The translations under genes and the position numbers were made by a program. Below, piece after piece: positions 48,996 through 61,147 of a DNA stretch of 64,000 nt. The stretch is from Cycas panzhihuaensis. Taxonomy: Eukaryota; Cycadophyta. Positions within the stretch are counted from its first letter, which is position 1; each line of letters begins with the position of its first letter. The notes under the pieces were generated by a model. That model saw only the letters and a program-made list of their open reading frames with translations. It had not been told where the DNA came from and searched no databases. Location: NCBI GenBank assembly GCA_023213395.1, contig CM041465.1:125433741-125497740 (forward strand). Reading direction: 5' to 3'.

Positions 48996-51104
48996 AATGT
49001 TGCAAAACCCTAAGGCATAGGTGTGGTTATGTCATAGATCTAGTTAGAGTTGCAATCTAGTCTACTCAAGGGCGACTTCTGAATAATTTCTTATTATTCT
49101 ATTTAGTCTACGAATACTTTATTATTTCCTAGGTGATTCCAAGAAAATTTATTATTTCCTAAGTTTGCCCAAGAATATTATGTTATTATTGTATAACTAA
49201 TTAGAACACTTGCATTGTATTAGAGATTGCTTATAAAAGAGCATAACCTTAGCTAGTTAGGCTCAAAGCTAATGGAGATTACAAGCAGATCACTCAATCG
49301 TATGATTTTCAAATTTTACCATTGTGATCACTCTTTACTTTGTATATATAAACAATATAATCAAATAAAGCACTTAATCCCATGCAAAATTATGATTGCT
49401 TACATCATTTAAAAGCAATGTTTTCGTTTTTACATCCTATTAATTCCATAGGCATTACAACCACCTTGGAGTTTGACATGATAGAATTGATGCTAGGCTC
49501 TAGACTATACATTACACTCTAGCTGAGGTATGGGTTATATGCCATTGAATGCATACAAAACCCAGGAGAAGAGAACTTTTTACATTAACTAGAAATGGAC
49601 AATCAATGACAATTCCACTGGTTACAAAAGGACCAAGATTCTAGAAATAATGGATGAGAAAGGAGATTCTAGTGAAATAAATGTTCCTTCCATTCAAACT
49701 TAGCATACCAATGTGTTCAAGATGTCAATGCCATAAGTGAGGTTATGGAACATGAACTAAACACTTACAAAAAATTAAAAGCCAATTATGATTCAAACAA
49801 TGGTGATAATGACACATTTCTCTTCAATGGAAAGGGAGGAAATTATGAAGCTTCTCGTATCTTAATAACTGTTTGCTTCATTTGCTCATTTGGGTCTGAC
49901 ATTTTAGGGCTAGCTCCTTAGTTTGATCATAATTGTCCAATAGCTATTGCATTAATCTTTCTTGAAATTTAGGCCATAGCTCTTCCTCATGAATTATTGC
50001 AAATGGCACTTAAAAATTCTCTCTTTTAAGCCCATTTGGGAAGCTAGTGTTCTAATCTACTATCAAAATCCATTATAGATTCACCATGCCACTGAACTAT
50101 TTCTTCTAATAATCTTATAGTGCCTTTGTACCCTCATAGTTTCTAAAATCGAACTAGGGATTGTGACTTTAGTTCATCCCATTTTAGAGTAGTTGTTTCC
50201 AAGCACTTGTAGCAAGCTAGTCCAAGGCCTTCATAATTCTCAAAAATTTCCTCTGGTTTTTTTTTTACTATTCTCAATGTTCTCGAAAAAACACATTCTC
50301 TTTCTGTACAACTTTAAAAGATATAGGGGTGACAATTAGAAATGGCTTAGTATTGTCTAGTTTTGTAAATTACTCTCAAGCATTGTCAAAGAATCGAATG
50401 CAATCAAAGTTCTCAATACATGCCTTGGGACCTTCCTTTGCCTTAGCCTAATTATAACCCTAGCTCATGTAACATTCCTAAATTATGAAGAAATCAATTT
50501 TTAGGAGAAATAAGGAAGTCAGTATTCTAGGAGAATAGTCATTGCATCCCTAAATTAGATGAAGTTTTGGTCCCTAAATCCAAGGCAATTTTTGGTCCAA
50601 ATTTCAAAGCTTTTTTTTATCTCTGATTTTTATCTTTGTATTTAAAGACTAACAACCAAAAAAGAAATTGTGCTCTATGTTTCTCTTCTCAATGCAAATC
50701 TATGTTGAAGAAGAGATTTTCACCCTTAAATCTTGCTTATTGTAGTAAAGAAAGGGATTTCTATGATAAATATGCTCATTGTGTTGAAGAAAGCGGTTTT
50801 TAGTGACAAACCCTACTCATTATGGGAGATTAGCTCTGTTTATAGCTAGAAAGAGCTTGCAACTCTGTGTTAGACTTCATGCAACTCTATCCAACCACCA
50901 TACAATTTGTTTCTCATTCACAAAGTGGTGGTTGTCTGACTATCCTCCCGCAGTAGTGCGCCCTTCCAAAAGTAGTGTGACTCATTGATTTCTCCACTGA
51001 AATATATCAAACGAAGGTCAAAAGTGATGTAAATCATCTAATAATGCCATCTGGCTCATCCTCCAGCGATTTGGGAGCATTAATTGAGTGATTCAATCGA
51101 TTGT
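48996..51104. other. Degenerate interval between El-11 and Copia-7
   Basis: No intact gene. The minus strand at about 49940-50260 contains EEIFENYEGLGLACYKCLET, LKWDELKSQSLVRF and EEIVQWHGESIMDFDSRLEH with several stops between. This resembles an old gag but is too decayed to assign. A TATAAAAG at about 49233 with a polyadenylation-like tail may be an LTR remnant. Confidence 0.4.
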
Positions 51105-51216
51105 CTCTTCTTTGTGTCATCGTTGCTGCCGCAATTTCATTTTTGAAGAAATTTTTATTATAATCTTGTGTTATAACATTTAGAATATTCAAAGAATATT
51201 ACATTTTTCATGAAAA
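51105..51216 (+). repeat. Possible leader fragment of the Copia-1/-5 family, left flank of Copia-7
   Basis: GCTGCCGCAATTTCATTTTT and the AATATTC..AAGAATATT words resemble the plus-strand reading of the Copia-5 leader near 40970-41080. Similarity is loose. It would pair with the leader fragment at 63520-63869 across Copia-7. Confidence 0.4.
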
Positions 51217-51408
51217 TGTCAAACTTCTCAAAAGTATTCCTTGATCATTAATGAGGGAAAGCCCTTTATAAATAGTGTACAATATACAAGAATCTTGGAA
51301 ACCATTTGATGCATGAGTACCACTTGTCACAAGAATACAGAAAGGGATTTATGACACATAACCCTTACAGTAGTGATATAAGACTTAGATAAAACATTAT
51401 TCTCAACA
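51217..51408 (-). repeat. 3' LTR of Copia-7
   Basis: 192 bp, TGTTGAGAATAATG...GTTTGACA on the minus strand. About 95 percent like 63328-63519 by eye. Confidence 0.92.
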
Positions 51409-51421
51409 CCTTCTCTTAATG
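51409..51421 (-). other. Polypurine tract of Copia-7
   Basis: Minus-strand ATTAAGAGAAGG directly before the LTR, close to ATTAAGAGAGGG of Copia-4. Confidence 0.82.
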
Positions 51422-51429
51422 TTTTATCT

Positions 51430-51989
51430 CCTTTATTCCTAGTTTGTCTCTGAGGAATTGAAATATGTCTTTGTTCAATGGCTTTATAAATATATCTACT
51501 CTCTGTTCTTTTGATGTGCAATGGAAAAGTTTAATTTATTTGCTTTGAACCTTCTCCCTTATAAAGTGATGATGAACCTCTATGTGTTTCGTCCTTACAT
51601 GGAAAATAGGATTTCAGGTCACCTTGATTGTGCTTTGATTGTCACAATACAACATGGTCGACAACTTCTATTCTTGTCCCAAGTCCTTCAACAGTTGTCT
51701 AATCCAGATTGCTTCACAAGTTGCGCTAATAGTTGATTTGTATTCAGCTTCTATAGATGACAAAGCAGCATTGGGTTGTTTTTTACTGCTCCAGGTAATT
51801 ATTGTTGATCCTACAGTGAAGCAATATACTAGTGGACTTTCTTTCTGTTATGTCTCCTACCTAGTCAGAGTCACTGTAACATGTCAGTTGTACAGCATTA
51901 TTCTATGTATAACTCAATCCAAGGTTTACAATACCTTTTAGGTATCTGAGTATTTGTTTTGTTACATTCCAATGTGATACTTTTGGCTC
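51430..51989 (-). pseudogene. Copia-7 RNase H
   Basis: Fragments VTKQILRYLKGIVNLGLSY, CYSDSD and VGDITERKST, and, near 51570-51620, a KDETHRGSSS stretch where KHIEVHHHF is expected. Frames shift repeatedly, so only the order of motifs supports the call. Confidence 0.75.
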
Positions 51990-52936
51990 CTACATAAACC
52001 TAGAGACAACTCCAACTGAATAGGCTATGTCTGGTCTAGTAGCAATGAGATAGATCAGACTTCCAACCAATTGTTTGTATGTGGTTGCATTTACTTTTTG
52101 TCCATTTGCACCAAAACAGAGTATGCAAATTGTCTCCATAAGTGTGGCATGGTTGTTACAATTTTCCATATTGTACTTTCTAAGTATATTTCTGATGCAT
52201 TTTGATTGGGACAAAATAATTGAGTCTTTTAACTGTGTTACCTCAATTCCAAGATAGTAGTGCAGAACTCCAAGGTCAATCATTTCAAAAACTTTTTTCA
52301 ACTGACTTTTGATGAATGCAATTGAGTCAACATTGCTTCCTGTAAGTAGCATGTCATCTACATACACTGTTATAATTGTTATTTGTCCCTTGTTGAATTT
52401 TACATATAAACTTCGACCTGACTCACACCTGTGAAAGTTGTTGTTGACAAGATACTAATCTAGTTTTGCATACCATACTCTAGGGGCTTGTTTGAGTCCA
52501 TACAAGGCTTTCTTCAGCTTACATACCAGATTTTTCTTGTCCTGGCTTGACGTATCCTTTAGGTTGTTACATATATACCTCCTCTTTCAAGTCTCCATTT
52601 AAGAAGGCACTTTTTACATCAAGCTGAAATATTTTCCATTTTTATTGTGCAGCTAATGCAATTACTGCTCTTACAGTATTTAGCTTAGCCACTGATGATA
52701 ATGTTTCCTCATAATCTATACTTGCAGTCTGAGCATATCCTTTGGCAACTAGTCTTGCTTTGTACTTTTCAATCTCTCCATGTGACTTTTCTTTGATTTT
52801 GTATACCCATTTGCAGTTTATAATGGGTTTATTTATAGGAGGTTCAACCAGATCCCAAGTTTCATTTTTGGTGATTGCAGCGATTTTGACATCCACAGCT
52901 ATTCTCCACTCTAAATGTTGGTTAGCTTCCTCATAG
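51990..52936 (-). pseudogene. Copia-7 RT
   Basis: MDVKIAAITKNETWDLVEPP and CKWVYKIKEKSHGEIEKYKA at 52642-52896. [19 protein letters not shown] then TVYVDDMLLTGSN and LHYYLGIEVTQLKDSIILSQ at 51990-52540. The YVDD active site is intact. Stops and shifts lie between blocks. Confidence 0.88.
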
Positions 52937-53012
52937 CTAGTGGATTCGATTGAGTATAAAAATGCTTGATGCTTTTGAGATCTTGTTCTATGCTCAAAGA
53001 TATCCCCCTTGT

Positions 53013-53960
53013 TTATGGATTTAAGATACCATTTGGTAACTGTTTTGTGGCCTGTTGTTCTGGTATGATTCTTTGCTCTCCTTCTTCAGGAATATAGGAG
53101 TTGTCCTGTCTACACTTTGGAGAATGGTCTTTCGAAGTTTCACTATTTGAATCAATACTTTCTGTGGTGATTTCAGAGTCTTCATCTGAGGATGTAGAAA
53201 CATGTTTAGCCACTACTTTTATCATTGTTTCTATTTCTTGACATTTTCCTTGATTGCTTTTCAAGCTTTCATCAAACACAACATCCCTACTGACATAGAT
53301 CTTATTGGTTTTGGGATCTATGCATATGTAGGCCTTTGATCTAGTGCTATAGCCAACCATTATAAATTCTATGCTTTTATTGTCAAGTTTAGTATGTTTT
53401 CTATCTAGAATGTGAACATATGCTTTACAACCAAGGACTTTTAAGTTGCTTACATCAAGCTTTTGTCCAGTTCATGCTTTTTCTGGTGTAATTTGATGTA
53501 GAGCATGTATTGGACTCCTGTTTATTAGACATACTGCAGTGTTGACAACTTTTGCCCAGTAGATTTTGGTGACATGTCTGTCTTGAATCAAGCACCGAGC
53601 CATCTCCAAAATTGTCTTGTTCATTCGTTCTGCTACACCGTTTGACTGAGGTGAGTAAGGTGCAGTTACTTGCCTGCATATTCCATGGATTTTGCAGAAA
53701 TGAAGAAATTCCTTTGGCATGTATTCGCCTCCTTCATCAAATCGAATACACTTGATTTTTTTATTACTTTATAATTCAACTTCTGTTTTAAATTCTTTGA
53801 AACAATAAAAAACTTCAAATTTGCTAATTAGAAAATATATCCATGTTTTCTTGGAGAAATCATCAATGAAGGTGAGCAAGTACCAAGCACCATTAATTAA
53901 GTTTGGTGTAGGTCGCAAAGATCTGAGTGAATCAATTCCAACTTGCTTTGTGCTTTCCAT
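53013..53960 (-). pseudogene. Copia-7 integrase
   Basis: HSDLCDLHQT near 53900, FIDDFSKKTWIYFL, then RFDEGGEY at the second Asp and NGVAERMNKTILEMARCLIQ with the Glu 35 residues later. The C-terminal part (53013-53360) has EFIMVGYSTRSKAYICIDPK and a Ser/Thr/Glu-rich linker. The triad is present. Stops are near 53475 and 53770. Confidence 0.87.
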
Positions 53961-54570
53961 GTGCTTTTAGGGAAAGGATTCCGATGTTGTTTTCCCGTCA
54001 TGCAGCTTTTACACAAAAAAGAATTAAATGACATATTTGGCAACCCATTCACCATGTTAGAATTTTTTAGCAATTCTAACCTATCATTTGAGATGTGCCC
54101 ATACTTTAAATGCCAAAGTTCATTATCATCTTTGCTTGTAGCAACAAGTGATTTTACATCAAATGCAGGCAAAATAGGTGTAGAGAGCAATTTGTAAAGA
54201 TTGTTGCTCTTTATTCCTTCTGCAATTACAATTCCATTTTTTTCATGTCTAATATAAAACAATGCCCATTATCATCAAATATGATCACCACCTTCTTTTT
54301 TCCAAGCTAGGATACAGACAAGAAGTTCATTTTCATCTCAGGTGTGTAGAGTACATTCCTAATTTGTTGTGTTTTCCCTTCAATTTCAATAGCAATTATT
54401 CTAATGCCTTCTATATGAAGAGGGAAATTGTCATCCAACTCAACAAATCTATCTAAAGACTACGGTCTAAGGGTTTCAAACCATTCCTTTCTCTCAATCA
54501 TATGGCTAAAGGCTCGAGTCCACATACTAGTTGTCTGTTGCTTTTGCACTAGCAGCCAAAGTGACTATGA
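53897..54570 (-). pseudogene. Copia-7 protease and GAG-pre-integrase
   Basis: The frame 53897-54262 reads EGIKSNNLYKLLSTP, LWHLKYGHISNDRLELLKNS, CKSCMTGKQHRNPFPKSTW. Upstream, NVLYTPEMKMNFLSVS and the degenerate protease YVDSS..SHMIER lie in broken frames up to the Copia-8 insertion at 54570. Confidence 0.85.
54566..54570. repeat. Target-site duplication TATGA, left (Copia-8)
   Basis: TATGA, repeated at 61671-61675. Confidence 0.93.
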
Positions 54571-55089
54571 TGTGAAAAAAGGGCATTAGGCCACATTAGT
54601 CCCAAGATCATAAGTACAAGCACAATACTACAAATGCATGAAAGCATGAACCATAAAGCACACAAAGAGAAATAGGAGCAAGAGAAAATGATACCCAATA
54701 TGTGGAGTTGGAATTGGTCCAACCTCCCAAGAAGAAACAGTTTGATTAGCAAACTGATAGCATAACAATGCAACTCCAACTCTTATGTGAGACAATGAGG
54801 AGAGGTCTCATTATATAGAGTGAAATGAGAGACCTAAGGCCTTGGATGTTTGACAAGTGTCAAACATCCAAGATACATGCCTGCATGTTGGACATGTGTC
54901 CTTTGGGCTCTCATGTGAGCAAAAGGGCATGAGGGTCCATTTGACCCTTTAGTGACAACGTTGTGTCACTAGAAAGAATGTGGTGTGCACTTTATCACTT
55001 AAGTGATAAGTCACCCCTAAAGTAAAAAGTGCATATATTACATGAAAAATAAAGTACATTAACTTAACATTTAAACATAAGGTTTAACA
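54571..55089 (-). repeat. 3' LTR of Copia-8
   Basis: 519 bp, minus-strand TGTTAAAC...TTTCACA, with the 18-bp palindrome at 54992-55009 and a single TTGGATGTTTGACA hairpin. Confidence 0.93.
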
Positions 55090-55098
55090 CCCCCTCAT
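55090..55098 (-). other. Polypurine tract of Copia-8
   Basis: Minus-strand ATGAGGGGG before the LTR. Next to it the sequence reads CATCG where Copia-5 reads TTACTG. Confidence 0.75.
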
Positions 55099-55104
55099 CG
55101 TTAC

Positions 55105-55690
55105 AATGTTAAGTCGGACACCAAGACCATCTCGAATTTTACAAACTTTTCTCTACCAAGAGGTTTGGTAAAGATGTCTGTTGTCCGCTCCTCTCAGAGT
55201 CTGTACTCGAGGTTGATCTCACCATTACGAACATGTTCTCGATGAAGTGATGGTGAACCTCGATGTGTTTTGTCTGCGCATGAAAGACCGGATTCTTAGC
55301 TAACTTGAGCACACTTTGATTGTCGCAATGTATCCCGGTGGGGTGACCTGCTCAAGTCCAAGTTCCCCAACAATCCGTCGAGCGGATAGCCTCACAAGCA
55401 CCGATTGCGACTTTGTACTGCCGGTGGAGGACAAGGATGGGTTGCTTCTTGCAACTCCACGAAACAATCACGAACCAAGGGAAAACAAGATCCCGAGGTT
55501 GATCTCCTGCTATCTTGGCATCCTGCCCAATCAGAATAAGAGAACCCCTCCAAAGTGAAGCTCTCCTTATGTACATACTCAAGTCCAAGCTGCAATGTTC
55601 CTTTGATATACTTGAGTATGCGTTTTGCTGCTTGCCAATGCTTCTGATTGGGTTGAGACATGAAGCGAGAGCAAATCCCAACTGCAAATG
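55105..55690 (-). pseudogene. Copia-8 RNase H
   Basis: ESFTLEGFSYSDWAGCQDSR and RSTSGSC lie in frame with RT to about 55450. After that the frame is lost and motifs are scattered. The breakpoints coincide with places where the other copies have CTG or CAG and this copy has CG. Confidence 0.82.
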
Positions 55691-55691
55691 A

Positions 55692-56635
55692 AATATCTAG
55701 ACGAGTGTTGGTGAGATATATCAAGCTACCAATCAACTGTCGATAGAGAGTGGAATCTGCAGGTTCAGCTTCCTCATTAAGAAAAAGCTTGGTGCCGTTC
55801 TCCATGGGTTTAGGCGCCGTCTTGCAGTCGTGCATCCTGAATCTCTGCAAGATGTCCCAAGAATATTTTGCTTGGGAAATGAAGATATAGCCTGGTCACG
55901 CCATACCTCAAAGCCTAGAAAATAATGGAGAAGTCCAAGATCAGTCATCTCAAAACTTCTCTTCAAATCATCTTGGAGAACATTGATGAGCTTAGTGTCA
56001 TCGCCCGTGATCACTAAGTCATCTACATACAAGGCAATATAAATGACATGGTGATGTTCATGTTTGATGTACAAGTTTGGATCAGATGTGGATCGATGAA
56101 ACCCATGTCTCAAAAAGTATTCATCGATTTTTGCGTACCATGCCCTAGGAGCTTGCTTCAAGCCATACAAAGCCTTCTTGAGGCGACATACTAAATGCTC
56201 CTTGCCTTGTTCCTTGTAACCAAGAGGTTGCTCCAAGTATACCTCCTCTTGAAGATCGCCGTTGAGGAAGGCGCTCTTCACGTCCATCTGATATACTGCC
56301 CATTTGCATTGTGCAGCTAAGGCCAAGAGAAGTCTGATGGTGTTCATGTTTGCTACAAGTGCAAAGGTCTCCTCGTAATCAATTCCTTCCTTTTGTTTGA
56401 ACCCCTTTGCTACAAGTCTTGCTTTTTGTCGCTTGAGTGTCCCATCAGAATGGAATTTGGTCTTGTAGACCCATTTACAACTGATTACTGCTTTGTGTGG
56501 AGGCAATTCGACCAAGTCCCAAGTACCATTCTTGTGAATGGATTGAATCTCCTCATCCATGGCAGCTTTCCAACTATCACTATGTGAAGCCTCTGCAAAG
56601 GTAGTAGGCTCATCAATAGAAAGCACTTCAGCCAT
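55692..56635 (-). pseudogene. Copia-8 reverse transcriptase
   Basis: One frame of 300 residues (55733-56635) from MAEVLSIDEPTTFAEASHSD through [96 protein letters not shown] and MTDLGLLHYFLGFEVWRDQA. All RT catalytic Asp are present. Just after FEVWRDQA the frame shifts where sister copies read CAACAACCAGG. The domain continues in the frame 55392-55850 (RQLIGSLIYLTNTRLDISFA). Confidence 0.92.
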
Positions 56636-56639
56636 AAGT

Positions 56640-57605
56640 GCAAAGTTTGTTTGCTGCCAATACTTTGATGGACGTTTCCCTTCAATGATATGACCATCCT
56701 GTACCGTTTGAGTGTACCACTTAGGTAACTTCTAAAATGATGTGGCATGAACCTCAATGTCTTCTGGTCTAAGTGTAGGAGCAGCAGAAGATGAAGTGGA
56801 AGGTTCAAGTGAAGCAGATGAAGATGAAGTAGATGGTACAGAAGGTGCAGATGAAGAACATGGTGTGTAAGATTGAGGGGAAGGGAAGTCCTCATCTTTT
56901 TCCCTTTGTCAATGGGGGGTTGGATTGATGCCATATCCAACTCTTTTTTATCATTCTCAACAAAGATTACATCTCTTGAGAGATGCATTTTTCTCCCAAC
57001 TGGATCATACAACTTGTAGGCTTTGCTATGGATTGCATATCCTACAAAGATGCATTTAAGGCTATGTTTGTCCAACTTTGTTCTTTGTTGATCTGGTATG
57101 TGCATATACGCAGTACACCCGAATGTCCTCAAATGGCTGATAGTTGGTTTCTTTCCAGACCATGCCTCCTCAGGTGTGATATTGGTGATCATTGTAGGAC
57201 TTCGATTGGCCACATAGGCATTGTATGAAATGCTTGACCCGAAGCTCTTGGAAGCCCTTTTGCATGCATCATGGTTTTGGCTTTATTAGCCAAAGTTCTA
57301 TTCATCCTCTCGGAGACTCCATTTCTTGAGGAGTATGAGGAGTCGTGAGTTGTCTCTGAATTCCATTATCCTTGCAAAATTGGTTGAATTCATTTGAAGT
57401 GAATTCACCTCCATTATCTGACCATAATGTGCCAATTGAGTAGCCTGATTCATTTTCTACTTCCGCCTTGAACTCTTTGAACTTGGAGAAGGCTTCTGAT
57501 TTATGCTTTAGGAAGTAGACCCAGACTTTGTGAGAGAAGTCATCAATAAAAGATATGTAGTACTGCTCCTCCAAAGGATTGGTGGACATGGGTCCACACA
57601 AGTCC
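56640..57605 (-). pseudogene. Copia-8 integrase
   Basis: 57302-57601 starts MCGPMSTNP, has FIDDFSHKVWVYFLKHKSEA and LWSDNGGEF, then HTPQEMESPRG where sisters have HTPQQNGVSERM, a frameshift inside the catalytic Glu region. 56485-57213 supplies EEAWSGKKPTISHLRTFGCT and KHSLKCIFVGYAIHSKAYKL. The HSDLCG Asp codon is intact upstream (GTCCGAGTG on the plus strand at about 57602). Confidence 0.88.
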
Positions 57606-57616
57606 GAGTGAACTAA

Positions 57617-58262
57617 TTACAAAGGATAAGATGCACGCCATGCTTTGCCTTTAGGAAAAGGCAGCCGATGTTGTGTCCCCATTATGCAAGCTTCGCAAAG
57701 ACATTTTGAACCATACATCTTTGGAAGCCCATACACCATGCTTTTGTTTATCATCTGGTTCAGATTGTCTAGGCTTAAATGTCCTAGACGTTGATGCCAT
57801 AACCGAATTTTTGACAAAGATGTGGAACCAGAGTAAGCAGAATCAAGAGTAATGTTATTGGCATCCAACTTGTAAAGACCTTGATCCTCGTAGGCTACAG
57901 CTACGATCTGATCATCTTTGTCACAAATGATACATTTCCCATTTTTAAATAGTGCGCTCATGTGTTGTTTGTTCTATCGGCTATGAGATAGCAAGTTCTT
58001 CTCCATAGAAGGAATGAAGTAGGCATCCGTTGGGAAATGATGAGGAAGGATTTTGAGGAGAATGAAAAGGAGCAATGGTGCCTATTCCGAAATCTCAAGC
58101 GATTCAAGATTTCCAAAGGTCAGCGATTGACCTTTACCTTCCTTGATGTTGCATAGGAGTTCTTCACTCCTGTCATATGTCGAGAAGCTCTGAATCGACA
58201 ATCCAAGTGTTGTCAATGTTGCATGATTGGTATGCACAAAGTAGTTTGTCTTCATTGGCAAA
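57617..58262 (-). pseudogene. Copia-8 protease and GAG-pre-integrase
   Basis: 57617-57961 reads MSALFKNGKCIICDKDDQIV, YKLDANNITLDSAYSGS, RLWHQRLGHLSLDNLNQM and CLCEACIMGTQHRLPF. Upstream the protease motif around 58180-58210 and the NDAYFIPSMEKNL region are broken by single-base and 2-base changes. Confidence 0.85.
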
Positions 58263-58264
58263 CC

Positions 58265-59227
58265 GATTAGAATGGCGTTGGTAGCCACCTCTTTGACCCC
58301 CTCCTCTTGGACCTCCTCGATAGGCACCTCGATTTGGTCGAGGGGATTCTACCGATCATTGTTGGAACCTTTGTTGAACCGATGTCGTGGTCGTTGTTGT
58401 CTTTGACCCTCCGGCTGCCGCTTCTTTGTCTGCGAAGATCCGCTTGCTTCTTCTCGCACTCAGTGCAATGTGGCCAGGTTTGCCACAATAATGGCATACG
58501 ATATTGGACTTGGAAGATCCAATGTTCATATTTCCAAACTGCTTTGTGAATGCGCTTTGGATTTTGAGTTGTCTTTGCCCTTCTTTGTGAAAGCACCTGT
58601 TGTAGATGGTTCTTCATTATCTTTAGCATAAATTTGTTCTTCTTGAAGCAATAACCTTTCAAGTTGATTGAATGTCATCCCCCTTAGTGAACCATCTCGT
58701 GTAGTTGATGATATAAAGCCGTTGTAGTCCTTTAGTAATGCTTTTGTGATGGAGGCTATGATTTCATCTCTTGTGGTCGAACTACCTAAAGTAGTTAATT
58801 CATTACAAACCTCCTTAATGGAGGACAAGAATGCCGACATCGGCTTTACAAATTTGATGGAGTACAATTTTGCTTTTATCATCAAAATGCGAGCTTCATC
58901 TCGCCTTTCATACAAAGAGGACAATGTGTCCCATGCTTCTTTAGAAGATTGTGCAGAAGAAATATTTTGGTCTACATTTATGTCCACAACCATACGAATG
59001 AATGCCAAAGCAATTTCGTCTTTGGCCTCCCATGCAAAGAACAAGTTCAACATCCAATGCGGTTGATTATTATTAACCACAAGTGTAGGATTGGGGATTC
59101 TTCCAGAAACATATCCCCAGAACTCATTCATTATCAAGAGATTCTTTGTGATTCTTTTCTATTCTTGATAATTTGATTGCCCCGTTAGCCTTATGGTACA
59201 TGCATTAAGCATATGTATGGCAGCCAT
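58265..59227 (-). pseudogene. Copia-8 gag
   Basis: ATG at 59227 gives MAAIHMLNACTIRLTGQSNY, a stop at the following EW, then 203 open residues (58526-59137) with MNEFWGYVSGRIPNPTLVVN, KEAWDTLSSLYERRDEARIL and MTFNQLERLLLQEEQIYAKD. The knuckle VCHYCGKPGHIALxC is recoverable in another frame at about 58450-58505. Confidence 0.88.
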
Positions 59228-61133
59228 CTTTCCACTTGATTAACACTTGAAGCTAGCAGATAACTTGGAGACTTCAAAGCTTCATCGCTTAAGACCCACC
59301 CTCAAACAACACCACCAGTCCTGATCTTACAAGAAGATCCAACAACCGGTGGGGTGACGAGAGGTGGAGGACTCTGGCTATTGAGTTGGACCAAGTTAAA
59401 TCTAGGACAAGGCAGGTAGGGTTGATCTGCATGGACGTACCATGCTTTCCACAGGATTCACCCCAATAACACCCTTTTCGAACCTCCTTTCCCTCAAGCA
59501 ACCTTAATTGTCGGCACCGACTGCGGTCGATTGGTCCCCTAGGGAATGCACCAAGCTTAAGGTTAATTTAGAGGCAAGGTTTGAACCTTTTTCGAGCCTC
59601 TCCAACAGATTTTAAATTCACTTTTAAACAAGTCTAAGTGAATCTTCTTACTTGGATTTTTTTTATGCCTTTTTGGCTTTACAAAGAATGAGCACAAAAC
59701 AGATTTCAAGTGCTTTATGATCCAAGTGAGGTGCTATGTATGCTTGAGTACAATGATAAAGTACTTTGAGTACTTAAAAGAAAATGATGTAAGGAACCTT
59801 TGATGACAGCAAAAGAGGGTTCCTTTTAACCTTCAAAATCTGATGAAGTGATGAAGTCACAAGAAAAGTGTACTTAAGAAATGCTCCAACACAAGCTCCA
59901 CGCAGCAGCTGTTGAGACTTAAAATGTCTCAACAATCCAACAAGAAAATTGTGATTTTATTAGGTTTCACAATGAACCTTCCCTTTTTGAACTTAAGAAG
60001 GCCAAGGTCACCATGCAAGGTGCCAAAAAACTGAAGTTAGGTGATAATTTCCTTCACCTTTACAATGTAGATATGCCTTTTGATTACATTAATTAAGCTC
60101 AATGATGCTTTAATAGGATGAAAGTGTGCTAAAAGAGCTTAAAACAGTAAGTACAAAAGTACTTTTGAGAATCAAGACTGCCAATGTTTGTAAAAAAATT
60201 TTAAGTAGGCCCAGCTATAAAGACTTAAAGTCTTTTAAAATTCCCCCCCCCCTTGAGAAATTTAAAAAAAATCTCTTAAAACCTTTAAAAAAAATGATTC
60301 ATATGAGCATATTGTTCAAAATATGCTAAGAAGAGATTGATTTTTAATCTTTGAAATTTGTACCGCTTCTTGGCGATGATAATGGTCGATTGGCAACTTG
60401 TTGTCGGGCAGCCGACTCAAGATGGTGAGTCTTGGCCAGGCATTGTCTGCCGACTAGACGATGGAACCGCGTGATGAAGAGGCGACATGATGAAGAGCTG
60501 TGACTCAGCAGTTGAGTTGGCGATTCGAGTGGAGCGATTAAATGGCAATATTCGAGCCGGCAATGAGAGGACAGTTCAATGTTGAGTTGGCTTCGAAATG
60601 GCAGCGGCTAAACGATTGAATCTTGAGTTGGCAAGAATGTGTGTTGAATGCTTACCGGCGTGAGATCGATCAGGCCGATCACCGACAAGCAGTGCTAATG
60701 ATACCGGCCGGATAAAGGTGCTAATGATACCGGCCGATGGTGCTAATGAGTGGGCAGTCGACTTCGGTGAGAATGTTGATCGGGCGACTGCCGACTTAGC
60801 GATATGGTGACTCGGCTTGAAGATCGTGCTCGATTGTCGTGAAGAGGTGGCGGCTAAACTGCAGGCCGATTGCACGGTGAGTCTTGACTCAAGACCGCAG
60901 TTGGCGCTCGGCTTTGGACAATATCTTTGGGTGTGCCTTGTGATGATGTGGCACTTTGAGTCCGAGATGGCAGGAGCTCGCCGACTTGGCGGTTTTGACC
61001 GAGCTGGAGTCAAGACTGATCTCCTCAATGCTGAGTTGAGCTTGGGCGACTCTTGAGTTGGTGTCTGATTTCCAAAACAAATGACAGAGATAAAAACTAA
61101 AGGCTTAAACAAGCTAAGTTCAGAGACCTTTCA
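59228..61133 (-). other. Long leader of Copia-8
   Basis: About 1.9 kb. The part near gag matches other family leaders (palindrome block near 59515-59540). The part near the primer site (60360-61080) is GC-richer with many CAACTCA/CAACTCGGC words, as in Copia-2. Frames here (for example 60576-61112 minus) come from this low-complexity sequence and show no domain. Confidence 0.72.
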
Positions 61134-61145
61134 GCTCTGATAGCA
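61134..61145 (-). other. Primer binding site of Copia-8
   Basis: Minus-strand TGCTATCAGAGC, one base off the Met-type site, two bases from the LTR. Confidence 0.87.
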
Positions 61146-61147
61146 GA

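Noticed and set aside
60576-61112. 178-codon minus-strand frame in the Copia-8 leader
   Set aside because: GC-rich low-complexity sequence matching the Copia-2 leader, where the frame is not open; no domain or start context.
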